In this document: one piece after another, positions 44,757 through 54,146 of the stretch | Numbering within the stretch: the first letter of the stretch is position 1 | Layout of the letters: every line of letters starts with the position of its first letter | Assembly: GCF_019733395.1 (NCBI RefSeq) | Contig: NZ_JAIHOO010000001.1 | Location: 3,472,501-3,536,500, forward strand | Direction: 5' to 3' | Length of the DNA stretch: 64,000 nt | Source of the DNA: Lysobacter sp. BMK333-48F3 | Lineage (GTDB): Bacteria; Pseudomonadota; Gammaproteobacteria; Xanthomonadales; Xanthomonadaceae | Made by a program: the position numbers and the translations under genes | The notes under the pieces: generated by a model | Seen by the model: the letters and a program-made list of their open reading frames with translations, nothing else | Databases searched by the model: none | What the model was told of the DNA's origin: nothing

Positions 44757-45854
44757 ATGAACGACGATCCCGTAATGCTGTTGCGCGAGGACCTGCGCGA
44801 TTTCGCCGGCTACAGCTCGGCGCGTAGCGAGAAGCGCAGCGGCCGGGTCTGGCTGAACGCCAACGAGGCGGCTTGGCCGAGCGTGGCCGACGGCGAGGGC
44901 GCGGTGCGCCGTTACCCGGACCCGCAGCCGGCGGCGTTGCGCGAGCGCCTGGCCCAGTTGTACGGCTGCGAACCGCAGCAACTGCTGGCCGGGCGCGGCA
45001 GCGACGAGGCCATCGACCTGCTGGTGCGGGCGCTGTGCCGGCCCGGCGGCGACGCGATCGTGATCACCCCGCCGACCTTCGGCATGTACGCGGTCTGCGC
45101 GCGCCTGCACGGCGTGCGCACCGTCGAAGCGCCGTTGCGCGATACGCCCGAAGGCTTCGCCTGCGATTTCGCCGCGCTGGCCGATACGGTCGAAGCGCAG
45201 GCGGCCAAGCTGGTGTTCCTGTGCTCGCCCGGCAATCCCTCCGGCACCCTGCTGCCGCTGGACCAGATCGCCGCCTTGGCGCGGCGCCTGCGCGGCCGCG
45301 CCCTAGTGGTGGTCGACGAGGCCTATATCGAATTCGCCGACGCCGCCTCGGCGGTGAGCCTGCTCGGCCGCGAGCGCAACATCGCCGTGCTGCGCACCCT
45401 GTCCAAGGCGCATGCGCTGGCCGCGGCGCGGATCGGCGCGGTGACCGCCGATGCCGGCCTGATCGCCGCCTTGCAGCGCTGCCAGGCGCCGTACCCGCTG
45501 CCCACGCCCTGCGTCGGCCTGGCCCTGCGCGCCCTGGCCGAGGTGCCGCTGAACACCACCAAGGCGCGCACGACCACCGCGATCGGCGAGCGCGAACGCC
45601 TGGCCGAGGCCTTGCGCGGCCTGCCCGGCGTGCGCCGGGTCTACCCGTCGCAGGCCAACTTCCTGCTGGTCCGCTTCGACGACGCCCAGGCCGCGTTCGA
45701 CGGCCTGCTCGACACCGGCGTGGTGGTGCGCGACGTGCGCGCCGCGGCGCGGCTGGACGACGCGCTGCGGATCAGCCTGGGCACGCCGGAGCAGAACGCG
45801 GCGGTGATCGAGGTGCTGGGCCGGATCGCGCGCCGCGCCGGAGTCGCGGCATGA
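44757..45854 (+). CDS. hisC: Histidinol-phosphate aminotransferase
   Basis: 365 residues. PLP enzyme converting imidazole-acetol phosphate plus glutamate to histidinol phosphate. [11 protein letters not shown] at the start, [39 protein letters not shown], and the PLP lysine in [15 protein letters not shown]. Start uncertain: GTG 15 bp upstream (giving VSDEA) or this ATG (MNDDPVML); the GAGG lies only two bases before the ATG. The stop overlaps hisB (ATGA). Confidence 0.94.
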   Translation: MNDDPVMLLREDLRDFAGYSSARSEKRSGRVWLNANEAAWPSVADGEGAVRRYPDPQPAALRERLAQLYGCEPQQLLAGRGSDEAIDLLVRALCRPGGDAIVITPPTFGMYAVCARLHGVRTVEAPLRDTPEGFACDFAALADTVEAQAAKLVFLCSPGNPSGTLLPLDQIAALARRLRGRALVVVDEAYIEFADAASAVSLLGRERNIAVLRTLSKAHALAAARIGAVTADAGLIAALQRCQAPYPLPTPCVGLALRALAEVPLNTTKARTTTAIGERERLAEALRGLPGVRRVYPSQANFLLVRFDDAQAAFDGLLDTGVVVRDVRAAARLDDALRISLGTPEQNAAVIEVLGRIARRAGVAA

Positions 45855-47011
45855 GCGCCGGTACGCCGATCCTGTTCGTCGATCGCGACGGCACCCTGAT
45901 CGAGGAGCCGGCCGATTTCCAGATCGACAGCTACGCCAAGCTGCGCTTCGTGCGCGGGGTGATCCCGGCGATGCTGAAGCTGCGCGACGCCGGCTACCAG
46001 TTCGTGATGGTCACCAACCAGGACGGCCTGGGCACCGAGTCCTATCCGCGCTGGAGCTTCGACGGCCCGCACGAGCTGATGATGCAGGTGTTCGACAGCC
46101 AGGGCATCGCGTTCCGCGAGGTTTTGATCGACACCAGCTTCCCGGCCGAGAACCGGCCCACCCGCAAGCCCGGCATCGGCCTGGCCCTGCACCTGCTGAA
46201 GGACCGCGGCATCGACTGGGCGCGTTCGGCGATGGTCGGCGACCGCGAGACCGACAACGGCTTCGCCGACAACCTGGGCATCCGCGCGTTCCAGCTGCGC
46301 ACCGAGCAGTTCGGCGGCGAGTGGGACTGGGCCGGGATCGCGCATGCCCTGGCCGACCGCCCGCGCACCGCGCGGGTGCAGCGCAACACCCGCGAGACCC
46401 GGATCGAGGTCGCGCTGGACCTGGACCGCGCGGCCGAGCCGCGGGTCTCGACCGGGCTGGGCTTCTTCGACCACATGCTCGAGCAGATCGGCAAGCACGG
46501 CGGTTTCGCCCTGGAACTGCGCTGCGAGGGCGACCTGCACATCGACGAGCACCACACCATCGAGGACAGCGCCCTGGCCCTGGGCCAGGCCCTGCGCGAG
46601 GCGCTGGGCGACAAGCGCGGCATCGGCCGCTACGGCTTCGATGCGGCGGCGGGCGAGGGCGCAGGCGACGGCGACGGCGTTCAGGAAGAAAGCACATTAG
46701 CCCGGCCGGCCAGCTTCGTCCTGCCGATGGACGAGACCCTGGCGCGGGCGGCGCTGGATTTTTCCGGCCGGCCGTACTTCGTGTTCTCCGGCGCGTTCGC
46801 GCGCGAGCGGGTAGGGGATTTCCCCACCGAACTGGTGGCGCACTTCTTCCGTTCGCTGTGCGAAACCGCCGGCCTGAACCTCAATCTGAACGTGGAAGGT
46901 GATAACGATCACCACAAGATTGAGGCATGCTTCAAGTCGGTAGCGCGTGCGCTGCGTCAGGCGATCCGTCGCGAAGGTCGCGAGCTGCCGAGTACCAAAG
47001 GGGTTCTGTAA
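45851..47011 (+). CDS. hisB: Bifunctional histidinol-phosphatase / imidazoleglycerol-phosphate dehydratase
   Basis: 386 residues. The N-terminal HAD phosphatase (1-165) has [10 protein letters not shown] and MVGDRETDN. The C-terminal IGPD (about 170-386) has [31 protein letters not shown] and [14 protein letters not shown]. The IGPD part has an acidic, glycine-rich insertion of about 23 residues between GRYGF and VLPMDETLA ([17 protein letters not shown] region), where other enzymes run straight through. Stop and hisH start overlap (TAATG). The bifunctional form is the gammaproteobacterial type. Confidence 0.95.
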   Translation: MSAGTPILFVDRDGTLIEEPADFQIDSYAKLRFVRGVIPAMLKLRDAGYQFVMVTNQDGLGTESYPRWSFDGPHELMMQVFDSQGIAFREVLIDTSFPAENRPTRKPGIGLALHLLKDRGIDWARSAMVGDRETDNGFADNLGIRAFQLRTEQFGGEWDWAGIAHALADRPRTARVQRNTRETRIEVALDLDRAAEPRVSTGLGFFDHMLEQIGKHGGFALELRCEGDLHIDEHHTIEDSALALGQALREALGDKRGIGRYGFDAAAGEGAGDGDGVQEESTLARPASFVLPMDETLARAALDFSGRPYFVFSGAFARERVGDFPTELVAHFFRSLCETAGLNLNLNVEGDNDHHKIEACFKSVARALRQAIRREGRELPSTKGVL

Positions 47012-47622
47012 TGACGTGGGTGGTAGTAGTGGATTCGGGGGGGGGGAACGTCGGCTCGGTGCGTTATGCATTGGAGCGGTTGGGCGCGCGTTCGATCCTG
47101 AGCGCGGACCCAGCGACGATCGCCTCGGCCGATCGCGTGATCCTGCCGGGCGTGGGCGCCGCCGCCCCCGCCATGGCGCGTCTGCGCGAGCGAGGCCTGA
47201 TCGACCCGATCCGCCGCTTGCAACAGCCCTTGCTCGGGATCTGCCTGGGAATGCAGCTGTTGTACGAGTCCTCGGAGGAGGGCGAGGTGGAATGCCTCGG
47301 CCTGCTTCCGGGCCGTATCACCCGACTGCCATCAGGACCAGGAGTGCGTGTGCCACACATGGGCTGGAACCTCCTCCGCCAACGCGCGCCGCGAGACCGC
47401 GGCGACGCCCTGCTCGCCGGGCTCGGCGAGCGCGACCAGGCCTATTTCGTCCACAGCTACGCCGCACCGGTGACCCAGGACACCCTGGCCAGCGCCAGCT
47501 ACGGCATCGACTTCACCGCCGTGGCCGGGCGCGGCAACTGCTACGGCGCCCAGTTCCACCCCGAACGCTCCGCCGCGGTCGGTTCGCGCCTGCTCGCGAA
47601 CTTCCTGGCCCTGGAGGGGTGA
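47011..47622 (+). CDS. hisH: Imidazole glycerol phosphate synthase, glutaminase subunit
   Basis: 203 residues. Class I amidotransferase that supplies ammonia to HisF. Nucleophile C in [12 protein letters not shown]; His/Glu in QFHPERS; oxyanion region LPGVGAA. Codons 11-14 (S-G-G-G) are encoded by an uninterrupted run of ten G (47037-47046), a slippage-prone tract near the start. The first 60 codons use more G/T-ending codons than the rest of the operon. Start overlaps the hisB stop by one base. Confidence 0.95.
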   Translation: MTWVVVVDSGGGNVGSVRYALERLGARSILSADPATIASADRVILPGVGAAAPAMARLRERGLIDPIRRLQQPLLGICLGMQLLYESSEEGEVECLGLLPGRITRLPSGPGVRVPHMGWNLLRQRAPRDRGDALLAGLGERDQAYFVHSYAAPVTQDTLASASYGIDFTAVAGRGNCYGAQFHPERSAAVGSRLLANFLALEG

Positions 47623-47624
47623 AC

Positions 47625-48374
47625 ATGGGCAACGCCACCTTATATCCCGCGATCGACGTGCGCGACGGCCGGGTCGTGCGCCTGCACCAGGGCGACTACG
47701 CCCAGGAAACCCGCTACGAGACCGAACCGCTGGCGCTGGCCACCCGCTATGCCGAGGCCGGCGCCAAGTGGCTGCACCTGATCGACCTGGACGCCGCCCG
47801 CTACGGCGGCTACACCCTGGCCCCGCTGCTGCGCGCGATCACCACCTCCAGCTGGATGCGGGTGCAGACCGGCGGCGGCGTGCGCAGCGAGGCCGACGTC
47901 GAGGCGATCCTGGATGCCGGCGCCGACCGGGTCGTGGTCGGCTCGCTGGCGGTCAAGGAGCCCGAGCAGGTGATCGGCTGGTTCCGCCGCTTCGGCACCG
48001 AACGCATCACCATCGCCCTGGACGTGCGCCAGGCCGGCGATGGCGGCTGGGAGCTGCCGGTGGCCGGCTGGACCGAGGCCAGCGGCGCGCGCCTGGAGCC
48101 GGTGCTGGAGCGCTATGCCGGCGCCGGCCTGCGCCACCTGCTGTGCACCGACGTATCGCGCGACGGCACCATGGCCGGACCCAACCTGGAGCTGTACCGG
48201 CACCTGCACACGATCGCGCCGCAGGTCCAGGTGCAGGCTTCCGGCGGGATCCGCGACATCGCCGACATCGTCGCCGCCGACGGCGTCGGCTGCAGCGGCG
48301 CGGTGCTCGGCAAGGCCCTGATCGAAGGCCGGTTCCAGCTCGGCGAGGCGCTGCGCCAGGTGCGCCGATGCTGA
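47625..48374 (+). CDS. hisA: ProFAR isomerase
   Basis: 249 residues. (beta/alpha)8 isomerase opening the ribose of Pro[23 protein letters not shown] with catalytic Asp near the N-terminus, [26 protein letters not shown] with the second Asp, and [17 protein letters not shown] precedes the ATG. Overlaps hisF by 7 nt. Confidence 0.96.
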   Translation: MGNATLYPAIDVRDGRVVRLHQGDYAQETRYETEPLALATRYAEAGAKWLHLIDLDAARYGGYTLAPLLRAITTSSWMRVQTGGGVRSEADVEAILDAGADRVVVGSLAVKEPEQVIGWFRRFGTERITIALDVRQAGDGGWELPVAGWTEASGARLEPVLERYAGAGLRHLLCTDVSRDGTMAGPNLELYRHLHTIAPQVQVQASGGIRDIADIVAADGVGCSGAVLGKALIEGRFQLGEALRQVRRC

Positions 48375-49174
48375 ACGCCGCCGCGCCGAACCCGACCCCG
48401 CTGAGCCGGCGCATCGTGCCCTGCCTGGACGTGCGCGACGGCCGGGTGGTCAAGGGCGTGCGCTTCCGCGACCACGTCGACATGGGCGACATCGTCGAGC
48501 TGGCGCTGCGCTACCGCGACGAGGGCGCCGACGAACTGGTGTTCTACGACATCACCGCCAGCCCGCAGGGCCGCAGCGTCGACCGCGACTGGGTCGAACG
48601 GGTTTCGCGCGCGATCGACATCCCGTTCTGCGTCGCCGGCGGCATCCGCTCGGTCGAGGACGCGCGCGGCGTGCTCAACGCCGGCGCCGACAAGATCTCG
48701 GTCAACACCCCGGCGCTGGAGCGGCCGGCGCTGATCGGCGAAATCGCCGCCGAGTTCGGCGTGCAGTGCGTGGTGGTCGGGATCGACAGCCTGCGCGACC
48801 CCGACGGCGAATGGCGGGTGCGCCAGTACACCGGCGACCCCAGCCGCACCCAGGCCCTGGCCCGGCGCACCCTGGACTGGGTGGTCGAGGCGCAGCGCCT
48901 GGGCGCCGGCGAGATCGTGCTCAACTGCATGGGCAGCGACGGCGTGCGCAGCGGCTACGACATCGAGCAACTGGCCGCGGTGCGGGCGGTGTGCGAGGTG
49001 CCGCTGGTCGCTTCCGGCGGCGCCGGCGCGATCGAGCATTTCGGCGCGGTGTTCCGCCAGGCCGATGTCGACGCGGCCTTGGCGGCCAGCGTGTTCCACT
49101 CCGGCAGCATCCGCATTCCGGTCCTCAAGGCAGCGTTGCGAGAGCAGGGTGTCCCAGTCCGCGAACTCCAATGA
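48368..49174 (+). CDS. hisF: Imidazole glycerol phosphate synthase, cyclase subunit
   Basis: 268 residues. Uses HisH-derived ammonia to make IGP and [24 protein letters not shown] (catalytic Asp), [52 protein letters not shown] and [12 protein letters not shown] are all present. The N-terminus is about 10 residues longer than in E. coli. The 3' end overlaps hisI by 26 nt. Confidence 0.96.
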   Translation: MLNAAAPNPTPLSRRIVPCLDVRDGRVVKGVRFRDHVDMGDIVELALRYRDEGADELVFYDITASPQGRSVDRDWVERVSRAIDIPFCVAGGIRSVEDARGVLNAGADKISVNTPALERPALIGEIAAEFGVQCVVVGIDSLRDPDGEWRVRQYTGDPSRTQALARRTLDWVVEAQRLGAGEIVLNCMGSDGVRSGYDIEQLAAVRAVCEVPLVASGGAGAIEHFGAVFRQADVDAALAASVFHSGSIRIPVLKAALREQGVPVRELQ

Positions 49175-49835
49175 CCCCGCCGCGTCCGGCCTGGATGCGG
49201 CGCAGATCGACGCCCTGGCCTGGGACAAGCAGGACGGCCTGCTGCCGGCGGTGATCCAGGACGCCGCCGACCTGCGCGTGCTGATGCTCGGCTACATGGA
49301 CCGCGCCGCGCTCGACGCGACCCTGGCCAGCGGCCACGTCACCTTCTACAGCCGCAGCAAGCAGCGGCTATGGACCAAGGGCGAAAGCTCCGGCCACTTC
49401 CTCGACCTGGTTTCGATCCAGACCGACTGCGACCGCGACACCTTGCTGGTGCGCGCGGTGCCGCACGGGCCGACCTGCCACCTCGGCCGCGCCAGCTGTT
49501 TTCCCGAGGCGCCCGTCGATGCGCTGGCGTTCCTGGGCGAGCTCGACGGCCTGATCGACCAGCGCGAACGCGAGCGCCCGCAGGGCAGCTACACCACTCA
49601 CCTGTTCGACAAGGGCGTGGCGACGATTGCCAAGAAGGTCGGCGAAGAAGCCGTGGAGACCGCCCTGGCCGCGGTCGGCGAAGACGATGCCGCGCTGTGC
49701 GGCGAAGCCGCCGACCTGCTGTTCCACCTGCAGGTGCTGCTGCGCGCGCGCGGCCTGTCGCTGGCCGACGCGGTCGCGGTATTGCGCGCGCGCCACGGCC
49801 AGCCGCATCGCGGCGCGCGCCGGCGCGAGGACTGA
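49149..49835 (+). CDS. hisI: Bifunctional phosphoribosyl-AMP cyclohydrolase / phosphoribosyl-ATP pyrophosphatase
   Basis: 228 residues from a GTG start inside the hisF end. The HisI domain (about 10-125) has [20 protein letters not shown] and [19 protein letters not shown] (zinc and magnesium ligands). The HisE domain (about 135-225) has [20 protein letters not shown] and [11 protein letters not shown]. The fused form is sometimes called hisIE. Last gene of the operon; a region of tandem repeats with a hairpin follows. Confidence 0.94.
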   Translation: MSQSANSNDPAASGLDAAQIDALAWDKQDGLLPAVIQDAADLRVLMLGYMDRAALDATLASGHVTFYSRSKQRLWTKGESSGHFLDLVSIQTDCDRDTLLVRAVPHGPTCHLGRASCFPEAPVDALAFLGELDGLIDQRERERPQGSYTTHLFDKGVATIAKKVGEEAVETALAAVGEDDAALCGEAADLLFHLQVLLRARGLSLADAVAVLRARHGQPHRGARRRED

Positions 49836-50137
49836 GGCGCCCCGAGCGGCCCTCATTCCGCCCTCTCGGTTTTCTGTTTGCTTCGCTCGCCATAATCGCG
49901 ACAGCGACGTACTACGGCGCCTTCCCTCGCGACGAAACCGCTCCCTCTCCCGCTTGCGGCAGCAGGTTGTGCTGCGATGCTTCCAGGTGCGACGAAACCG
50001 CTCTCTCTCTCCGGCTTGCTGCAGCGGGTTGTGTTGCGGTGCTTCCAGGTGCGACGAAGCTGCTCCCTCTCCCGCTTGCGGGAGAGGGAGCGGGCGGCTT
50101 ACCCGTTCAAGCGTGGCGCCGCCGTAGCGGCCAGAAC
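49836..50137. repeat. Three imperfect ~60-bp tandem repeats ending in a 14-bp hairpin
   Basis: Units start at 49929, 49989 and 50051 with GCGACGAA, each followed by a CCCTCTCCCGCTTGCGG-like core and, in the first two, GGTGCTTCCAGGT-like ends. The third ends in a perfect 14-bp stem (GCTCCCTCTCCCGC / GCGGGAGAGGGAGC, 50062-50091). It lies between convergent genes and may terminate the his operon. No gene is seen in this gap. Confidence 0.7.
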
Positions 50138-50929
50138 TCAACTGATGTCGTTCTCGAACGCCGCCCGCGTCAGCCCGGCGATGGTCGTCGAGCTGTCGCT
50201 GAGCACCGCCTTCTCGAACCAGTTCAAGGTATTCCACTGGTCGTCGATGCCCTTGTGCATGTACTCCTTCTGCAGCTCGGAGTACGGCGACACCGGGCCG
50301 GGCCCATTCTGCGGGATCTCGCCTTTCTGCTTCTTGTCCATGTAGGCGTCGACCATGATCCCGGAGACGATGTTGTTGGATTTCTCCGTCTCCCAGCGCG
50401 CGCGCAGGTAGTCGGCGGCGACGGCGAGGTTGGTGTCGTAGAAATGGCCCGGGGTCCAGCGCAGGTCGCGCAGCTGCTCGAACGCGCCCTGGATGTCGTC
50501 CGGGTGGCGATCCATCGCGTCCTTGATGTAGGCATCGACCTTGCTGCGGTCCTCCGGCGCCCACTGGGTCGCCTCGGTCTTGTAGGCGCCGATCGCCGCG
50601 TCGATGGTGTCGCGCGAAGCGGCGGGCAGGTCGGGATGGCGTTCGAGGATCTTCTGCCCGTACTGGTCGACCAGTTGCGCGATCGTCGGTTCGCGTTCGG
50701 TCTTTTGCCGGCCGGGCAGGGCCAGGATCTGCAACTTGATCTCCACCGCGACGGCCTTGTCGATCGCGGCGCGGTCGTCGGCCAACTGGCTGGCGCTGGC
50801 GCCCTGGCTGAGGTGGGTCTGGTACTGCTCGATCGCCTGGTCGGTGACTTCCGAGGCGGTCGGCGGTTCGGGCGGTTCGGGTCGATAGGCGTAGGCGGTC
50901 GGTGCCGCCGCATTGATCGGCGTAACCAT
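50138..50929 (-). CDS. Hypothetical helical cytoplasmic or secreted protein
   Basis: 263 residues, no signal peptide and no membrane helix. A strong AGGGAG lies six bases before the ATG. A Pro-rich N-terminus (YRPEPPEPPTASE) is followed by helical, charged sequence: DDRAAIDKAVAVEIKLQILA, IAQLVDQYGQKILERHPDLP, LQKEYMHKGIDDQWNTLNWFEKAVLSD. Similar 'MVTPINAAA...' proteins exist in Lysobacter as far as I recall, without assigned function. The lack of a signal together with a soluble helical body would fit a secretion-system substrate or a structural protein, but nothing in the sequence proves this. Confidence 0.65.
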   Translation of the reverse strand: MVTPINAAAPTAYAYRPEPPEPPTASEVTDQAIEQYQTHLSQGASASQLADDRAAIDKAVAVEIKLQILALPGRQKTEREPTIAQLVDQYGQKILERHPDLPAASRDTIDAAIGAYKTEATQWAPEDRSKVDAYIKDAMDRHPDDIQGAFEQLRDLRWTPGHFYDTNLAVAADYLRARWETEKSNNIVSGIMVDAYMDKKQKGEIPQNGPGPVSPYSELQKEYMHKGIDDQWNTLNWFEKAVLSDSSTTIAGLTRAAFENDIS

Positions 50930-51068
50930 GACGGACTCCCTGCGGATTGGGGGACTTTCACCCTAGGACGCTGCGCCGGCCGCGGCCATTCGGGCCATCC
51001 CTAGGCCTTTGTTAAGCCGGAACCGGCTTCGCAGCGGGTATCGCCCGAATCCGATACGCCCCCGCCCC

Positions 51069-51242
51069 CTGTAGGAGCGGCGCGAGCCGCGACCGACCGC
51101 AGCGAGGTGCGCGAGCGTTGCGTCCGAAGCCCGGATACCGCGGTGAGGCCGGATTTTCGCTTCGGATACCGCGCTCGTGCGCACCGCTGCCGTTGTCGCG
51201 GCTTATGACCGGAGGAAATCCCCGTGGGACGCCGCTCCTACA
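51069..51242. repeat. Two copies of the main palindrome, one with a 24-nt insert
   Basis: Short copy at 51069-51094 (CTGTAGGAGCGGCGCGAGCC then GCGACC). The inverse copy at 51195-51242 is interrupted by ATGACCGGAGGAAATCCCCG and TGGGA in the loop. The two face each other in the 374-bp gap between divergent genes. No gene is seen there. Confidence 0.8.
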
Positions 51243-51303
51243 AGGAGCCGCGAGGCATGCGGCGACGACCGCGCATAATGGGCCGTTCCCAAGGAGTTCC
51301 CGC

Positions 51304-52920
51304 ATGCGCTCGATCGCGTCCGCCGCCGCCCTGTTGTTCGCCCTGTCCGCTACGGCCGCCTCGGCGGCGCCGCGGTGCGAGGGCACGGTCTACGCCGACC
51401 GCAACGGCAACGGCCGTCGCGATCCCGGCGAGGCGGGGCTGGCCGGGCAGCGCGTGTCCGACGGCGAAACCATCGTGCTCAGCGACGCGCAGGGCCGTTA
51501 CCGCCTGAGCCCGCGCGACGGCAGCAGCCAGTTCCTGATCAAGCCGGCCGGCTATCGCCTGCCGTCGCGCGACAACGGCCTGCCGGATTACTGGCTCAAT
51601 GTGCGCGACGACGACGGTCCGGCATTGAAGTACGGCGGCATCCCGCGCAGCGCCGCGCAGTGCCGCGACTACGGCCTGATCCCGCAGCGCGGGCAGGCCG
51701 ACCAGCCGCTCGACGTGCTGGTGTTCGCCGATCCGCAGACCAAGAGCGCGCTCGACGTCGAGCATTACCGGCGCGCCATCGTCGAGCCGCTGGCGCGCGC
51801 CGGCGCGGCCGCCCAACTGGGCCTGAGCCTGGGCGACATCACCCACGACGACCTGTCGCTGTATCCGCGGCTCAACGCCGCGACCGCGCGCCTGGGCGTG
51901 CCCTGGCTGCACGCGCCGGGCAACCACGACCTCGATTTCGACGCTACGCGCGACGAGGATTCGCTGCTGAGCTTCCGCCACGTCTACGGCCCCGACACCT
52001 ACGCCTGGGAGGAGGCGCAGGCCAACTTCGTCGTGTTCGACGACGTGGTCTATCGCCCGCAGCCGAAGCCGGACTACATCGGCGGCCTGCGCGCCGACCA
52101 GTTCGCCTTTCTCGAACGCTATCTGGCCGATGCGCCGAAGCGGCGCCTGCTGGTGCTGGCCATGCACATCCCCTTGTTCGACACCGCGCCGGGACGCGAA
52201 ACCTTCCGCCATGCCGACCGCGAGCGCTTGTTCGCCCTGCTGCGGCCGTTTCCGCGGGTGCTGGTGCTGAGCGGGCACAGCCATGCCCAGCGCCATGTCT
52301 TCCACGATGCGGCGAGCGGCTGGCAGGGCGCGGCGCCGCTGCACGAGTACAACGTCGGCGCCGCCTGCGGTGCGTTCTGGTCCGGGGTGCGCGACGCCCA
52401 GGGACTGCCCGACGCGACGATGAGCGACGGCACCCCGAACGGCTACGCGCGCCTGCGCATCGGCGCGGACGCGCGCTACGCGCTGAGCTGGCATCCGGCG
52501 CCGTCGGCCGGGCGTGCGCTGGATGCGGATTCGGTCGCCAATGCGCATCTGCGCCTGTATGCGCCCAAGACCCTGCGCCGCGGCTCGTATCCGATCCGCG
52601 GCGTGTACGCCAACGTGTTCATGGGCCGCGAGGACAGCCGGGTCGAGCTGCGCATCGACGGCGGCGAGTGGAAACCGATGCGCCGGGTCGAGCAGCCCGA
52701 CCCCGCGCTGTTGGCCGAGAACGCCCGCGACGACGCGGCCGAGCGCCTGCGCGGCTACGATCGCGCGGCGATCGCGATGCCGTCGGCGCATCTGTGGAAC
52801 GCGGCGCTGCCCACCGACCTGGCTGCCGGCGAACACGCGATCGAAGTGCGGGTGTTCGACCCGTGGCAGGGCGAGCAGCGCCTGGTCACCGGCTACCGCC
52901 TGATCGAGGCCGCACCGTGA
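51304..52920 (+). CDS. Secreted calcineurin-like phosphoesterase
   Basis: 538 residues. Signal peptide (SIASAAALLFALSATAASA). The N-terminal domain (about 22-120) is an SdrD B-like/MetallophosN fold with GTVYADRNGNGRRDPGEAGLAG. The metallophosphatase domain (about 130-390) has VFADPQTKS (D-x-Q instead of the usual D-x-H), LGDITHDD, PWLHAPGNHD, LAMHIPL and LSGHSHAQRH. The C-terminal MetallophosC domain (about 400-535) has RLYAPKTLRRGSYPIRGVYA. AAGGAG sets the start. Probably a periplasmic or extracellular phosphoesterase; substrate unknown. Overlaps the next gene (GTGA). Confidence 0.88.
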   Translation: MRSIASAAALLFALSATAASAAPRCEGTVYADRNGNGRRDPGEAGLAGQRVSDGETIVLSDAQGRYRLSPRDGSSQFLIKPAGYRLPSRDNGLPDYWLNVRDDDGPALKYGGIPRSAAQCRDYGLIPQRGQADQPLDVLVFADPQTKSALDVEHYRRAIVEPLARAGAAAQLGLSLGDITHDDLSLYPRLNAATARLGVPWLHAPGNHDLDFDATRDEDSLLSFRHVYGPDTYAWEEAQANFVVFDDVVYRPQPKPDYIGGLRADQFAFLERYLADAPKRRLLVLAMHIPLFDTAPGRETFRHADRERLFALLRPFPRVLVLSGHSHAQRHVFHDAASGWQGAAPLHEYNVGAACGAFWSGVRDAQGLPDATMSDGTPNGYARLRIGADARYALSWHPAPSAGRALDADSVANAHLRLYAPKTLRRGSYPIRGVYANVFMGREDSRVELRIDGGEWKPMRRVEQPDPALLAENARDDAAERLRGYDRAAIAMPSAHLWNAALPTDLAAGEHAIEVRVFDPWQGEQRLVTGYRLIEAAP

Positions 52921-53510
52921 GCGCCGCGCCCAAGGGGCCGGCCGACGACCTGCCGGTGATCGCCTTCGCCGATGCTGCGGCGTTCGAATGCTGGCTGGAA
53001 AGCGGCGAGGATCCGCGCGGGGTATGGCTGAAGATCGCCAAGAAGGGCCAGGGCGTGGTCACGGTGAACTATCAGGACGCGCTCGATGTGGCGCTGTGCC
53101 ACGGCTGGATCGACGGCCTCAAGCGCGGCCTGGACGAGGTCTACTTCCTGCAACGCTTCACTCCGCGCCGGCCGCGCAGCCTGTGGTCGAAGATCAATAT
53201 CGGCAAGGTCGAGCGGCTGATCGCCGACGGCCGCATGCGCCCGGGCGGGCAGCGCGAAGTCGATGCGGCGCAGGCCGACGGACGCTGGGACGCGGCCTAC
53301 GAATCGGCCAGCAAGATGAGCGTGCCCGAGGACCTGGCGCTGGCGTTGAAGCGCGAGCCGAAGGCGCGCAAGCAGTTCGAGGCGCTGGACGGCGCCAACC
53401 GCTATGCGGTGCTGTGGCGGGTGCATACGGCGAAGAAACCGGAAACGCGCGCGGCGCGGATCGTCAAGCTGGTGGCGATGCTGGCGCGCGGCGAGAAGAT
53501 CCATCCGTGA
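52917..53510 (+). CDS. YdeI/OmpD-associated family protein
   Basis: 197 residues from a GTG overlapping the upstream stop. Contains GVWLKIAKKGQGVVTVNYQD, ALCHGWIDGLKRGLDE, LQRFTPRRPRSLWSKIN, VERLIADGRMRPGGQREV and the C-terminal helical part LKREPKARKQFEALDGANRY: the YdeI (OmdA) family. Linked elsewhere to envelope or antimicrobial-peptide resistance, but molecular function unknown. No signal peptide. Probably co-transcribed with the phosphoesterase. Confidence 0.85.
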   Translation: MSAAPKGPADDLPVIAFADAAAFECWLESGEDPRGVWLKIAKKGQGVVTVNYQDALDVALCHGWIDGLKRGLDEVYFLQRFTPRRPRSLWSKINIGKVERLIADGRMRPGGQREVDAAQADGRWDAAYESASKMSVPEDLALALKREPKARKQFEALDGANRYAVLWRVHTAKKPETRAARIVKLVAMLARGEKIHP

Positions 53511-53528
53511 GCCAGGGACGCGTGAGCC

Positions 53529-53570
53529 AGGGACGAAGGGGGTTAAGCGCGCTTAACCCCCTGCGTCCCT
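53529..53570. repeat. 42-nt near-perfect palindrome after the YdeI gene
   Basis: Left arm AGGGACGAAGGGGGTTAAG, centre CGCG, right arm its complement with one mismatch. It is preceded by a direct repeat, GTGAGCCAGGGACG twice, the first copy containing the stop codon. It may be a bidirectional terminator or a REP-type element. Confidence 0.7.
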
Positions 53571-53686
53571 GTGCAATTGACGCGGGTTTTACGCGTCGGG
53601 CGGCGGCCGGGAATGGAGCCTTTACGCCCGCCGTTCCTACAGTGAGCCTCAAGGCGCGCCGTCCCGAGTGCGCCGCGAGTGCCAAC

Positions 53687-54139
53687 GTGTCGATCCTGAT
53701 CCTGCGCGGCCCGCAGTCCGAGGCCGCCGTCGAGTGGCCGCTGCAAGCGCTGGCCGGCCCGGTCCGCGCCGGTTTGATCGAGCGCGCCGCCAGCGCCGGC
53801 AAGGCGCTGGCGCTGCGCTGCTGCCGCAGCGAGCGCGAACTGGTCGACTGCCTGCGCGGCATGCGCGCGGCCAATACCGAGCTGCTGCTGCTCGATCCGG
53901 GCGCCTGCGTCCCGGCCAGCGCCGAACTGCGCGACGCCCTGGACGGCTTGCCGATGCCTTACATCGAAGTGCACGACGACCGGATGGGCGCGTTGGAGCC
54001 CTCGATTCTCCCGCATTGCGGCCCGCGCCTGCGCCTGGTCCACGGCTATGCCGCGCACAGCTACACCCTGGCCTTGTCGATCGCGCTGGAGCACCTGGGT
54101 TGCGACGAAAGCGGCAACGATGTCCACGTGGGCACTTGA
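53687..54139 (+). CDS. Degenerate type II 3-dehydroquinase-like protein
   Basis: 150 residues from a GTG that aligns with the AroQ start; a GTG 45 bp upstream is possible and neither has a good ribosome site. The AroQ scaffold is recognisable: ILILRGPQ for ILVLNGPN, CRSERELVDCLR for QSNHEGELID, LLLLDPGACVPASAELRDAL for NPGAYTHTSVALRDAL, PYIEVHDDRMGA for P-EVHLSN--ARE, and HGYAAHSYTLALSIALEHL for GFG--GY-LAL-AL. The catalytic His of YTHTS, the NGPN Asn and the N-terminal Tyr loop are missing, so dehydroquinase activity is unlikely. It may be a repurposed paralogue. The family assignment is by eye. Confidence 0.65.
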   Translation: MSILILRGPQSEAAVEWPLQALAGPVRAGLIERAASAGKALALRCCRSERELVDCLRGMRAANTELLLLDPGACVPASAELRDALDGLPMPYIEVHDDRMGALEPSILPHCGPRLRLVHGYAAHSYTLALSIALEHLGCDESGNDVHVGT

Positions 54140-54146
54140 GCCGGTC

